The notes beneath the pieces were generated by a model. It saw only the letters and a program-made list of their open reading frames with translations, was not told the origin of the DNA and made no database searches. A program made the translations under genes and the position numbers. DNA of 64,000 bases from Alkaliphilus transvaalensis ATCC 700919 (lineage in GTDB: Bacteria; Bacillota; Clostridia; Peptostreptococcales; Natronincolaceae): positions 1-64,000 of the forward strand of contig NZ_JHYF01000003.1 in NCBI RefSeq assembly GCF_000621485.1, written 5' to 3'. This document shows, piece by piece, positions 53,409 through 62,607 of the stretch; position 1 is the first letter of the stretch, and each line of letters begins with the position of its first letter.

Positions 53409-54107
53409 ATGTTAAAGAAAAAAGAACATGGAAAAATGGGAAGAAATAATTTAGATTGGTTGCAAGCGTTATTTCATTTTTCCTTTGGAGATTACTATGA
53501 CCCCAATAATAAAAAATTTGGAGTATTGAGAGTATTTAATGATGATATTATTGCTCCTAAAACAGGATTTGATACTCATCCCCATAGAGATATGGAGATT
53601 ATAACCTATATTATAGAAGGGAAACTAACCCATGAAGATAGTATGGGAAACAAAAGCTCCATAACTAGAGGTCAAGTTCAGTATATGAGTGCCGGTACAG
53701 GTGTCTTCCATAGTGAACATAATCTTGAGGATGAACCAATAAGAAGTTTACAAATTTGGATTTTACCAGATGCAAAGGACCACACGCCAAATTATGGAGA
53801 CCAAAAATTTGAATGGGATGAGAGAAAAAATAAATGGTTGCATATTATTTCAGATAAAAATGGTAGTGCACCTATTAAAATTAATCAGGATACTAATTTT
53901 TATGTAATTGAGTTAGATCAAGGGAAGGAAATAGACTTTCCAGTAAAAGAAAACCGACAGGCATACTTGGTACAAATAGAAGGAAATTCAACTATTAATA
54001 ACATTAAATTAGAAACAAGGGATGCTTTAGAAATTTACGAAGAAGATATTAAAATTATGGCAGATGAAACCTCACATTTCATCCTAATAGAGATGGCAAA
54101 GCAATAG
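53409..54107 (+). CDS. Pirin-family protein (YhhW-like)
   Basis: 232 residues from ATG 53409, with AAGGAGGG upstream. It is a bicupin. The metal-binding block THPHRDMEIITYIIEG (His-x-His, Glu) and MSAGTGVFHSEHN near 100-112 supply the ligands, as in quercetinase-type pirins. The physiological role is unclear. It is monocistronic with a terminator. Confidence 0.92.
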   Translation: MLKKKEHGKMGRNNLDWLQALFHFSFGDYYDPNNKKFGVLRVFNDDIIAPKTGFDTHPHRDMEIITYIIEGKLTHEDSMGNKSSITRGQVQYMSAGTGVFHSEHNLEDEPIRSLQIWILPDAKDHTPNYGDQKFEWDERKNKWLHIISDKNGSAPIKINQDTNFYVIELDQGKEIDFPVKENRQAYLVQIEGNSTINNIKLETRDALEIYEEDIKIMADETSHFILIEMAKQ

Positions 54108-54124
54108 TAATTGAAGATACATTA

Positions 54125-54155
54125 AAAAAGAACTGTGTAATTGCAGTTCCTTTTT
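54125..54155 (+). terminator. Terminator of the pirin gene
   Basis: AAAAAGAACTG / CAGTTCCTTTTT (stem around 54125-54155, loop TGTAATTG) with a T run in the 3' arm. Confidence 0.75.
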
Positions 54156-54310
54156 AATGTAAAAAATACAAAAATAGTATGAAACTTATAACTATTTTAC
54201 AGGATAAAAATTGCCCCTTTACAAATAATAATTAGGAAGATTTCAGTACAAATCCAGCGTCGATTAAAGTACAAAGTCTTTTAAAATTTTATTACTAGGA
54301 GGGTTTAATT

Positions 54311-54469
54311 ATGAAAATAAATAAAAGCATAGGCTGTACAGTTAATGAATGTAAATACCATGCAAAAGATGACTCTTTCTGTAGTTTAGATCATATCAAC
54401 GTAGTAAAACATTCGAATAGAGCCACAAGTCAAGAAGCTACAGATTGTGGAAGTTTTGAAGCTGAATAG
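54311..54469 (+). CDS. DUF1540 cysteine-rich protein
   Basis: 52 residues with AGGAGGG upstream. Cys9 and Cys14 (CTVNECKYH), Cys24 (FCSLDHINV) and Cys46 (TDCGSFE) make the DUF1540 pattern, a small putative metal-binding domain common in spore-forming Firmicutes. The function is unknown. Confidence 0.85.
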   Translation: MKINKSIGCTVNECKYHAKDDSFCSLDHINVVKHSNRATSQEATDCGSFEAE

Positions 54470-54481
54470 TTAATATCTATA

Positions 54482-54527
54482 AAAACCTCTTAAGGTACAG
54501 ACTAAGTACCTTAAGAGGTTTTATAGT
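54482..54527. terminator. Bidirectional terminator
   Basis: A perfect 17-bp inverted repeat (54482-54498 and 54506-54522) with a 7-nt loop. It ends both the DUF1540 gene (plus) and the nitroreductase gene (minus), and T-rich sequence lies on both sides. Confidence 0.9.
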
Positions 54528-54584
54528 TACTAGTTAATATTTATTAATTAACTTATCTTTTTATAGATTTTGCTATATAAGCCT

Positions 54585-55184
54585 TTACCTAAAAACTTTA
54601 ACTCTGTCTTCAACAGGAATAAAATTCTTATCTCCTGCTGCCTCAGTGGGTTTTCCAAAGGGTAATTGTGCAACTAGCCTCCAATGGGCTGGTATTTTCC
54701 ATTGTTCTCTTACATCATCATCTATTAAAGGATTATAGTGTTGTAATGAAGCCCCCAAACCTTCAAGCTCTAGTGATGTCCATACATTAAATTGAAGCAT
54801 ACCTGAAGATTGTTGAGACCATATAGGGAAATTATCTTTGTAAGAGGAAAACTGGGCTTGTAATCCTTTAATAACACTTTCATCTTCAAAAAATAGTACC
54901 GAACCATACCCTGCTTTAAAGGAATTAATTTTACTTTCTGTTTGAGGAAAATTCTCAGCAGATACAATTTTACGCAATGCTTCCATTGTAATATCCCATA
55001 ACTTATTATGCTCTTCTCCAAATAAGATCACAACTCTTGCACTTTGAGAATTAAAAGCACTAGGTGTGTATTTTACTGAATGGTTAACAATTTCTATAAT
55101 TTTATCATCAGATATTGGAGATTCTTTGCTGATACTATAAATACTACGTCTTTTTTCAAGGGCTGTTCTAAAATCTATAGTCAT
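54585..55184 (-). CDS. Nitroreductase-family protein (Frm2/Hbn1-like)
   Basis: 199 residues. RTALEKRRSIYSI gives the FMN phosphate contacts, TPSAFNSQSARVVIL is the conserved flavin loop, and the C-terminal PFGKPTEAAGDKNFIPVEDRV is typical of the fatty-acid-responsive nitroreductase branch. It is an FMN-dependent NAD(P)H oxidoreductase of unknown natural substrate. It shares a terminator with the convergent DUF1540 gene. Confidence 0.88.
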   Translation of the reverse strand: MTIDFRTALEKRRSIYSISKESPISDDKIIEIVNHSVKYTPSAFNSQSARVVILFGEEHNKLWDITMEALRKIVSAENFPQTESKINSFKAGYGSVLFFEDESVIKGLQAQFSSYKDNFPIWSQQSSGMLQFNVWTSLELEGLGASLQHYNPLIDDDVREQWKIPAHWRLVAQLPFGKPTEAAGDKNFIPVEDRVKVFR

Positions 55185-55364
55185 TTTTATACGCCTCCGT
55201 TCAAGTTTTATTTTTTCCTTTTCTATTTTTACCTAAATAATAATGGAATAAACAACTATTTTCCATTAGTTAAAGACATATATTAAATATATTAAAAGTA
55301 ATAAGAAGAGATAACTCATTTAAATATTTTTTTTATATAGATATAAGAAGCATTTAACTCTCTT

Positions 55365-55400
55365 ATAAAAAAAAGGCTATTGGCATATACCAATAACCTT
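55365..55400 (-). terminator. Terminator of thiT
   Basis: On the minus strand AAGGTTATTGG pairs with CCAATAGCCTT and is followed by TTTTTTT, 32 nt after the thiT stop. Confidence 0.85.
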
Positions 55401-55431
55401 AGAAAACTACAATAATTATAAATGATAAAGC

Positions 55432-56091
55432 TTAAATGCCTTTAGCATATCCTTGGACATGCTTAGTAACATTTTTTACTTGTGGGATAATTGCGATTGC
55501 TGAGCAAATTAAAACTTCAATAAGAAGGAAAGAACCATTATAAGTTAAAGAGTAAACAAGTACTGGTGTACCTTCTGGTGTTGCAGAAGCGAAGAAGATT
55601 ACCCCTGAAATAACATGAATGACTAATCTACCTAAGGCGGCTAATAAAATAGAAATAGTAATATTTTTACGATATAGTCCTGCTAAACCAATCATACCAA
55701 AGGCGATAGGATAGTCTAAAAGTACTTGTACCCAATGAACAACATATCCACCTTGAATATATTGTAGAAAACCAAAGGCAAAACCTGCAACAATTCCTGG
55801 AATAGGACCAAACATAACTGCGAATAAAATTAAAGGCAACATACTCGCAGGAGTAATACTTCCTCCTTGAGGCATTCTAAACAAACGAATATATGATAGT
55901 ACGAAAGATAAAGCAATGCAAAGACTTCCATAAACAAGAACTCTAGTAGTAAACTGAGTTTTTCTACTGTTCCATAAGAAGATTGCGCCACCCAAGCCAA
56001 TAATAATTAGTACTGCTAAAATGGATAAGGTAGTGCTGTTGAAGGCAAACAGCCTTCTAGTAATTTCTGAATTTTTCAATGCATCTAACAT
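55432..56091 (-). CDS. thiT: Thiamine ECF transporter S component
   Basis: 219 residues from ATG 56091, with AGGAGGTT upstream; the longer frame has no ribosome site. Six membrane segments are visible. The block GGYVVHWVQVLLDYPIAFG is the thiamine-binding signature of ThiT/YuaJ. It is the substrate-binding part of an energy-coupling-factor transporter; the shared EcfA and EcfT modules are elsewhere. A TPP riboswitch with a terminator lies upstream, which agrees with the assignment. Confidence 0.93.
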   Translation of the reverse strand: MLDALKNSEITRRLFAFNSTTLSILAVLIIIGLGGAIFLWNSRKTQFTTRVLVYGSLCIALSFVLSYIRLFRMPQGGSITPASMLPLILFAVMFGPIPGIVAGFAFGFLQYIQGGYVVHWVQVLLDYPIAFGMIGLAGLYRKNITISILLAALGRLVIHVISGVIFFASATPEGTPVLVYSLTYNGSFLLIEVLICSAIAIIPQVKNVTKHVQGYAKGI

Positions 56092-56134
56092 AAAACAACC
56101 TCCTAATATTATAATTGTATTTATCCCTAGAAAT

Positions 56135-56165
56135 AAAAAAAACATGAAAAGAAGCTTTTCATGTT
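56135..56165 (-). terminator. Riboswitch-controlled terminator before thiT
   Basis: On the minus strand AACATGAAAA-GCTTC-TTTTCATGTT is followed by TTTTTTATTTC. It lies 14 nt after the TPP aptamer and is the expression platform. Confidence 0.9.
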
Positions 56166-56178
56166 TAATCCATGGTAT

Positions 56179-56253
56179 GGCTTCCCTACGCAGGTCTTAA
56201 CCTACAGGTTCAAAGGGTCGGATTTTATCCTCTCAGCCGATGGCTCCCCCAGC
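56179..56253 (-). ncRNA. TPP riboswitch (THI element)
   Basis: Read on the minus strand, GGGGGAGCC, GGCTGAGAGGA, CCCTTTGAACCTG and GCGTAGGGAAGC occur in order, the conserved TPP aptamer. TPP binding should let the downstream terminator form and shut off thiT. Confidence 0.95.
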
Positions 56254-56347
56254 GATAAATATGATATTAATCAAATTATACCACAAGAAAGACAAGTTAA
56301 TCATTCATTATTTTTATTATAGTTATTAAAAAAAAGAGATAACTTAA

Positions 56348-56409
56348 TTGACAGTTAAATAATGACAGGATATAATACTTATATACCCCCTACACAGGGG
56401 GTGGGGTAT
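56348..56409 (+). promoter_or_regulatory. Consensus sigma-A promoter with a G/C-tract operator
   Basis: TTGACA (56348-56353) and TATAAT (56371-56376) are exactly 17 bp apart. At the start point lies TATACCCCC-N6-GGGGGTGGGGTAT (56381-56409), a C-tract/G-tract inverted repeat with AT flanks like operators of CsoR/RcnR-type metal repressors. Confidence 0.7.
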
Positions 56410-56465
56410 GGCGGAGTAGGGTAGGATGGAATTAGGAGGAAAGTCTAATTGAAAGGGGAATAAAG

Positions 56466-56945
56466 ATGTTTAATACAATATTATATCTATTAGCTAGTTT
56501 ACTATTAATCATTTCCTATTTTAAAGATCAAGACAAGACTAAAATGGCTTTAAAAAAAGCTTGGAAGTCATTTGAAACGATATTACCACAGTTTATTGTC
56601 ATATTAATTATCGTGGGAATCATGCTTTCTGCAATAAGTCCTGATACAATTTCTAAATGGATTGGAAGTGAATCGGGATGGTTAGGAATGCTAATAGCGG
56701 CGATTGTGGGAGCAATCACTTTAATTCCGGGATTTGTGGCTTTTCCACTGGCAGCAGCCCTTCTTGATGGAGGAGCAGGTTTTATGCAGATTGCAGTATT
56801 TATCTCTACTTTAATGATGGTGGGAGTAGTTACTATACCAGTTGAAATCAGTTATTTTGGGAAAAAAGCAACGTTATATAGAAATTTACTAGCATTTGGT
56901 TTTTCATTCATAGTAGCTATGGTGATTGGAGTGGTGATTAAATGA
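56466..56945 (+). CDS. Permease, first half (YraQ/ArsP-like)
   Basis: 159 residues with four hydrophobic segments. FETILPQFIVILIIVGIMLSA and LIPGFVAFPLAAALLDGGAG match half of the DUF318/ArsP permeases, which are normally about 300 residues with two repeated halves. The second half is the next gene, overlapping by 4 nt. The substrate is unknown; the metal-repressor-like operator upstream suggests a metal or metalloid. AAAGGGG precedes the ATG. Confidence 0.82.
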   Translation: MFNTILYLLASLLLIISYFKDQDKTKMALKKAWKSFETILPQFIVILIIVGIMLSAISPDTISKWIGSESGWLGMLIAAIVGAITLIPGFVAFPLAAALLDGGAGFMQIAVFISTLMMVGVVTIPVEISYFGKKATLYRNLLAFGFSFIVAMVIGVVIK

Positions 56946-57481
56946 AAAAATTAATTAAAAGATATAAATATGCTTTATTAATGATGATCGTAAATGTAAT
57001 CCTTCTGTTGTTTTTACCAACAATGGGACGCAATTCTATGAAATTAACTGTTAATAATACGAAGGAGATGTTGTTGGTTATTCCACCCATTTTTGTACTT
57101 CTAGGGTTATTAGATGTTTGGGTAAAGAGAGAGACTATGATAAAGTTAATGGGAGAAAAATCGGGTATATTTGGAATGCTCATTGCCTTTACTATGGGCT
57201 CTGCAGCTGCTGGTCCACTATATGCGGCCTTCCCCATAGCTGGTATTCTATTAAAGAAAGGAAGCAAGTTATCAAATGTCTTAATTTTTATTGGTGCATG
57301 GTCTACAACAAAAATTCCTCTTTTGTTGTTTGAAACTTCAGCAATGGGATGGAGGTTTATGGCTACAAGATTTATGGTGAATATCGTAGGAATTGTTACC
57401 ATTGCTTATTTGATAGAGAAAGCTCTATCTATTAAAGATAAAGAAGAACTACATCAAAGGGTTTCAGCGATGAGCCAGTAA
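56942..57481 (+). CDS. Permease, second half (YraQ/ArsP-like)
   Basis: 179 residues. IPPIFVLLGLLDVWV and GSAAAGPLYAAFPIAGILLKKG repeat the pattern of the first half. Together they would make a two-subunit transporter. The reading frames are distinct with an ATGA overlap, which looks like an established split and not a recent frameshift. Confidence 0.82.
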   Translation: MKKLIKRYKYALLMMIVNVILLLFLPTMGRNSMKLTVNNTKEMLLVIPPIFVLLGLLDVWVKRETMIKLMGEKSGIFGMLIAFTMGSAAAGPLYAAFPIAGILLKKGSKLSNVLIFIGAWSTTKIPLLLFETSAMGWRFMATRFMVNIVGIVTIAYLIEKALSIKDKEELHQRVSAMSQ

Positions 57482-57492
57482 TATTTTCATAT

Positions 57493-57516
57493 ACGACATT
57501 ATGTCGTTTTTTTTTG
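57493..57516 (+). terminator. Terminator of the permease operon
   Basis: ACGAC-ATTAT-GTCGT followed by nine T. Confidence 0.85.
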
Positions 57517-57779
57517 TCTTTTTAGCATTGTAGTTTAAAGGAATAAGAAGCCAAATAGGTTATTTATGTTGAGGAAAACTGTATAATCCTATAACACTGA
57601 ACTTATACTTATTTTGCATTAATATAAATCTAATATCAATTATAATGGCTTTATTAGGAACATCGGTTTATTTATAAAAAATATTGCTTACTTAAAAGGA
57701 AATGTGAACTTTTTGCCTAATATTTACACATAAGTATATATATTGATTAATAGATTGATTTATTGGGGTGAGTCTAATC

Positions 57780-59972
57780 ATGAAGGAATTAGAAATTGAA
57801 ATAGAAGCGTTAAAGTTAGAAAACGAAAGATTAAGATTCGAACTAGAACAATATAAACAAGCTGGAAAAGTAGTTGAACAACCCAAAGATTCCTTAAAAA
57901 GCAATTTAGATAATATAATTTTTGGTTGGGAAGAGAATACAAGGGATTGTTTTTGCTTAAAGGATATATTTGATCCAACTGATAAGACAGAACAACCTTG
58001 TTATAAGGAATGCCTTATAGACAAAAAATTATATAAGAACATCTTTGTGGATAACACATCTGTTATGCTATTACTTGATCCTTATACTGGTAAGATTATT
58101 GATGCTAATTATGCTGCCGAGAAGTTTTATGGCTATGATATTAGCAAACTAACTCAAATGAACATAGGCGATATTAATAATCTATCCCCTCAGAATATCT
58201 CTAATAATATGTATAATGCCCTACATCAACTAGAGAACAAATTTTATTTTAAACATCAATTAGCTAATGGAGAGATTAGAGATGTTGAAGTAAATAGCTC
58301 ACCTATAGAAATTAATAATATACGTTTCTTGCATACAATCATCCACGACATTACAGAAAATACCAAGAAGGAGGAATTGCTTAGAAAAAGCGAAAAAAAA
58401 TATCAACAGTTATTTAATAATGTTAATGATATACTGCTACTTTTTAGCTTAGAGGACAGTAAGCCTAGTTGTTTCTTGGAAGTAAATAGTGTAGCCTGTA
58501 ATAGGCTAGGTTATACTTACGAAGAACTTCTAAGGAAAACCCCCTTCGATTTAGATAACCATGATTCTACTGAATTATCTAAGATATTTCACAAACTATC
58601 TACTACCAATAAAAAATCTATTGGTGCTTTTGAATCAGGAATTATAACAAAAAATAATAAAGTAATCCCTGTTGAAATTAATACCCATGTTTTTCAATTA
58701 GATGGAGAAAAACTTGTTTTAGCAGTTGCTAGAGATATAGGAAGAAGAAAGTTAATTGAAAAAGAGTTAAGGCTTAATGTGGAAAAACATAAAATTATTA
58801 TGTCATTTCTCCCAGACGCAGTAACAATTATTAAAGGTGGAAAAATTATTTATATAAATGAAGCCGGTTCTAATATGCTGGGGTACCCCCTAACTAGAAA
58901 ACTAATAGGAGCTAAGTTTATTAATATCATTCATCCCGATTATCATAAAAGTGTCAAGCAAAGGCTAAAGAAAATGAATAAGGAAAATTGTATAGCACCA
59001 TTAGTAGAAGAAAGTTATATTAAAAGAAATGGTGAAGCAGTTGATGTAGAAGTAACAGGAGTTAAAATTCCCTATGATAATAGTCATGCATTTTTAATGG
59101 TGGCAAGGGACATAACAAAACGGAAAAAAGCAATTATTGAGCTAGATGAGAAGATAGAATTTGAGAAGCTGAGAACTGAATTTTTTGCAAATATTTCTCA
59201 TGAACTTAGGACACCCTTGAATGTTATTTTAGGTAGTTTGCAGCTATTAGAACTTTATGATCAAGATGATGTGGCTCTTAATAAAACAGAGAAATATATA
59301 AAAATGCATAAAAAAATGAAACAGAATTGCCATCGACTATTACGTTTAGTAAATAATATTATCGATATGACAAAAATAGATGCTGGATTTTATAGCATTA
59401 ATTTAGAAAATTGTAATATTATTAGTTTAATGAAGAATATCGTTTTTTCTGTTGAAGATTATGTAAAAAATAAAGGTATTACAATCCACTTAGAAACAGA
59501 CCTAGATGATGTTATCATAGCTTGTGATCCAGAAAAAATAGAAAGAATTATGCTAAATCTACTTTCTAATGCCATCAAATTTACACCAAAGAATGGTCAG
59601 ATTAAAGTAGGTGTAAAAAAAGTAATAGATAGGCTAATCATTACTGTAAAAGATACGGGAATAGGCATACCTAAGGAAAGTTTAGGAGAATTATTTAATC
59701 GTTTCACGCAAGTTGATAAGTCCTTAACTAGAAACCATGAAGGAAGTGGTATTGGTTTATCTTTAGTGGAGTCGTTGGTTCAGATGCATCAGGGTGAAAT
59801 TGTTGTTGAAAGTCAACTAAACGAAGGTAGCATTTTTATCATTACCTTACCTATAAAAAAAATTGTAGGCACTTCAAGAAATGAAGATCATACTTATGAC
59901 AAAGAGTTAAATATAGAAAGGATGCATATTGAATTTTCGGATATATACCTAAATACGGATGTAATAAAGTAG
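57780..59972 (+). CDS. PAS-domain sensor histidine kinase
   Basis: 730 residues from ATG 57780 with GGGGTGAG upstream. A short coiled coil (residues 2-30) precedes a cysteine-bearing stretch (DCFCLKDIFDP, then CYKECLIDK) and three PAS domains (about 80-200, 205-325 and 330-450). The kinase core has the H box FFANISHELRTPLNVILGSL, the N box MLNLLSNAIKFTP, VKDTGIGIP and HEGSGIGLSLVE. No membrane segment is seen, so it is cytosolic. No partner response regulator is adjacent. Orphan kinases of this type often feed Spo0A in Clostridia; that is inference. Its upstream DNA shares an element with the HDOD gene. Confidence 0.92.
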   Translation: MKELEIEIEALKLENERLRFELEQYKQAGKVVEQPKDSLKSNLDNIIFGWEENTRDCFCLKDIFDPTDKTEQPCYKECLIDKKLYKNIFVDNTSVMLLLDPYTGKIIDANYAAEKFYGYDISKLTQMNIGDINNLSPQNISNNMYNALHQLENKFYFKHQLANGEIRDVEVNSSPIEINNIRFLHTIIHDITENTKKEELLRKSEKKYQQLFNNVNDILLLFSLEDSKPSCFLEVNSVACNRLGYTYEELLRKTPFDLDNHDSTELSKIFHKLSTTNKKSIGAFESGIITKNNKVIPVEINTHVFQLDGEKLVLAVARDIGRRKLIEKELRLNVEKHKIIMSFLPDAVTIIKGGKIIYINEAGSNMLGYPLTRKLIGAKFINIIHPDYHKSVKQRLKKMNKENCIAPLVEESYIKRNGEAVDVEVTGVKIPYDNSHAFLMVARDITKRKKAIIELDEKIEFEKLRTEFFANISHELRTPLNVILGSLQLLELYDQDDVALNKTEKYIKMHKKMKQNCHRLLRLVNNIIDMTKIDAGFYSINLENCNIISLMKNIVFSVEDYVKNKGITIHLETDLDDVIIACDPEKIERIMLNLLSNAIKFTPKNGQIKVGVKKVIDRLIITVKDTGIGIPKESLGELFNRFTQVDKSLTRNHEGSGIGLSLVESLVQMHQGEIVVESQLNEGSIFIITLPIKKIVGTSRNEDHTYDKELNIERMHIEFSDIYLNTDVIK

Positions 59973-60137
59973 TAGAAAAGATGGATTTTGGGTGGACAAT
60001 TACCATGCATAATTATATAATTTACTGTATACACGAAAATATACTTTACTAAGGTTGAGACTAGTTTTAAAACGAAAAGGGTATAGTATGAGTGGGGAAG
60101 TATATTGTAGTATAAATAATAAAATTGAGGTGAGAGT

Positions 60138-61550
60138 ATGAAGAAATTTATGGATGAGAACTTTATGTTAAAAAACAAAGTGGCAGAAGAACTATATCAT
60201 AATTATGCTAAAAATATGCCTATTTATGATTATCACTGTCACTTAAATCCAGCAGAAATCCATGCTAACAAAAAATATAAGAATATTACTGAAGTATGGT
60301 TAGGTGGAGACCACTATAAGTGGAGGGCAATGAGAAGTAACGGAATTGATGAAAAGTATATTACTGGTGATGCAAGTGATTATGAAAAGTTTATGGCATG
60401 GGCAAAAACAATCTCTATGTGTATCGGCAACCCCCTTTATCACTGGACTCATTTAGAGCTTCAAAGATACTTTGGCATTTATGATATACTAAGTGAAGCT
60501 ACGGCTGATAAAATTTGGAATAAATGTAATGAGTTGTTGGCAACTGATGACTTTAGACCAAAAGAATTGATTAAAAAGTCTAATGTTAAGGTAATTTGTA
60601 CAACTGATGATCCGATAGATTCATTAGAGTACCATACCTTAATTAAAGAAGACAAAGACTTTAACGTGGCTGTTCTTCCAACCTTTAGACCTGATAAAGG
60701 ATTAAACATTGACCGAGAAGGCTTTGACAAGTGGTTTGAAGAATTAAAGAAGGTATCTAATATTGATATTATAGATTACCCTGCATATTTAGAAGCATTA
60801 GGCGCACGTATAGATTATTTCCATAAGGTTGGTTGTAGAGTTTCAGACCATGCCTTAGATACAGTTTTCTATGAAGATACAAACATAGAAGAAGTAACAG
60901 AGATTTTTGAAAAAGTATTGAAGCATGAAGCGGTATCTTATGCACACGTTAACAAATTTAAAACCTATACATTACAATTCATGGCTAAAAAATATAATCA
61001 GTATGGTTGGGCAATGCAACTTCACATTGGTGCTTTAAGAAACAATAATACTAGAATGTTTAATAGCTTAGGAGCAGATACTGGATTTGATTCAATTAAT
61101 GATGAAATTGTAGCAATACCATTATCTAGATTCTTAGATAGTTTAGCAGTCGAAGACCAACTACCGAAAACAATCATCTACTGCTTAAATCCAAAAGATA
61201 ATTATGTTTTAGGAACAATGATTGGAAACTTCCAAGGTGGCGGGGTAGCTGGTAAAATTCAATTTGGTTCTGGTTGGTGGTTTAATGATCAAAAAGAGGG
61301 AATGCTACAACAGATGAGTGCTTTAGCTAACTTAGGTTTATTAGGTAGATTTGTTGGTATGCTTACCGACTCAAGAAGTTTCTTGTCTTACCCAAGACAC
61401 GAATACTTTAGAAGAATTTTAAGTAACTTAATAGGGGAATGGGTTATGGATGGAGAACTTCCCTATGACCTAGATCACTTAGGACCGATAGTAGAGAATA
61501 TTAGCTTTAATAATTCTAAAAATTATTTTGATATTGAAATACCAGAATAA
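60138..61550 (+). CDS. uxaC: Glucuronate isomerase
   Basis: 470 residues, the usual length. YDYHCHLNPAEIHAN, with the His-x-His of the amidohydrolase fold, VKVICTTDDPIDSLEYH, LHIGALRNNNTRM and LTDSRSFLSYPRHEYFRR are family blocks. It converts glucuronate to fructuronate or galacturonate to tagaturonate. No other uronate gene is present, so it acts with genes elsewhere. GAGGTGAGAG precedes the ATG, and a terminator follows. Confidence 0.95.
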   Translation: MKKFMDENFMLKNKVAEELYHNYAKNMPIYDYHCHLNPAEIHANKKYKNITEVWLGGDHYKWRAMRSNGIDEKYITGDASDYEKFMAWAKTISMCIGNPLYHWTHLELQRYFGIYDILSEATADKIWNKCNELLATDDFRPKELIKKSNVKVICTTDDPIDSLEYHTLIKEDKDFNVAVLPTFRPDKGLNIDREGFDKWFEELKKVSNIDIIDYPAYLEALGARIDYFHKVGCRVSDHALDTVFYEDTNIEEVTEIFEKVLKHEAVSYAHVNKFKTYTLQFMAKKYNQYGWAMQLHIGALRNNNTRMFNSLGADTGFDSINDEIVAIPLSRFLDSLAVEDQLPKTIIYCLNPKDNYVLGTMIGNFQGGGVAGKIQFGSGWWFNDQKEGMLQQMSALANLGLLGRFVGMLTDSRSFLSYPRHEYFRRILSNLIGEWVMDGELPYDLDHLGPIVENISFNNSKNYFDIEIPE

Positions 61551-61874
61551 AAATTGATTTATAAAAATTGTAAAAAAATTTCATAATACTTTAGCCTTCT
61601 TAACGTTGTTGAGAAGGTTTTTTTATGTTGAAAAACAGCAAAAAACAAGAGTATTTTAGCTTAGCTGCAGTAAATGTTGTAATGGTAGTAATTAATGCAA
61701 AATCTTTCGGAATGTTATACTACTCTTATGTCTATAATTTATGATAAAATGAAATTAAGAAGAATTGTAAACCAGTGGAAAATTTAAATGAAATATTTTG
61801 TTAGCTAGAAAATTTGATAGGGAATATTTTATTAAAGAGAGTATACATATCTATTTAAAAAGGAGGATTTTTTT
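61551..61874. other. Intergenic region after uxaC
   Basis: A terminator CCTTCT(T)AAC / GTT(G)AGAAGG with TTTTTTT lies at 61593-61625. A 39-codon frame from ATG 61625 begins within that T run and has no ribosome site, so I do not call it. Nothing else is seen. Confidence 0.6.
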
Positions 61875-62546
61875 ATGAAGGAACAAAAACAAAATCTACC
61901 AAGTGCATTAAAAAAATATTCAATAAAAGAAGAAATTGCCAATGGCATTACCCATGGCATCGGTATTCTCTTTAGTATAGTCACTTTAACCGTATTACTA
62001 GTCTTAGCTATCCAGCAAAGAAGCGCAGTTTCAATTATCGCCTTTAGCATATATGGACTTTGTTCTATTGCCCTTTATAGCGCCTCTACCCTTTATCATA
62101 GTTTTCAAAAAGAAAAAATTAAAAAGGTCCTAAGGGTATTTGACCATTCTGCCATATTTCTATTTATTGCAGGAACCTACACACCAGTTTCTTTAATTGC
62201 CATGAGGGGGTATTGGAGAATAGGAATCCTAGTTGCTGTCTGGAGTATTGCAATAGCAGGAATCCTCTATAAGATACTTACCTTTAAAAGTTTTGATAAA
62301 CATAAGTTTGTATCCTTAAGTCTCTACATCTTGATGGGTTGGATCGCCATCGTTGCTGTGAGACCAATTCTTCAAATCATGCCCTTTGGCTTTTTTGGAT
62401 GGTTACTAGCGGGAGGTTTAGTATACACTTTTGGAACGATTTTTTATGCCATTAAAAAAATCCCTTATAATCATGCAATTTGGCATGGCTTTGTATTAAT
62501 GGGTAGCGTCTTCCACTTTGTTGGAATTGTACGATATCTTGTGTAA
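61875..62546 (+). CDS. Hemolysin III / PAQR-family membrane protein
   Basis: 223 residues with seven hydrophobic segments. The conserved metal ligands ANGITHGIG, SASTLYHSF and NHAIWHGFV-x5-HFVG define the HlyIII/YqfA family. Bacterial members influence membrane lipids or act as putative metal-dependent hydrolases; the name hemolysin is historical. AAAGGAGG precedes the ATG. Confidence 0.9.
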   Translation: MKEQKQNLPSALKKYSIKEEIANGITHGIGILFSIVTLTVLLVLAIQQRSAVSIIAFSIYGLCSIALYSASTLYHSFQKEKIKKVLRVFDHSAIFLFIAGTYTPVSLIAMRGYWRIGILVAVWSIAIAGILYKILTFKSFDKHKFVSLSLYILMGWIAIVAVRPILQIMPFGFFGWLLAGGLVYTFGTIFYAIKKIPYNHAIWHGFVLMGSVFHFVGIVRYLV

Positions 62547-62607
62547 TAGCCCTGCCCTATGGTAGCATAGTTTTAAGCACTTAAATTATGATGAGGGGGA
62601 CCAAAAG

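Noticed and set aside
56466-57481. The two permease genes as one frameshifted gene
   Set aside because: Each half has its own start, the overlap is a clean ATGA, and both halves are full repeat units, so a true split is more likely.
61625-61744. 39-codon ORF after uxaC
   Set aside because: It begins in the T run of a terminator and has no ribosome binding site.
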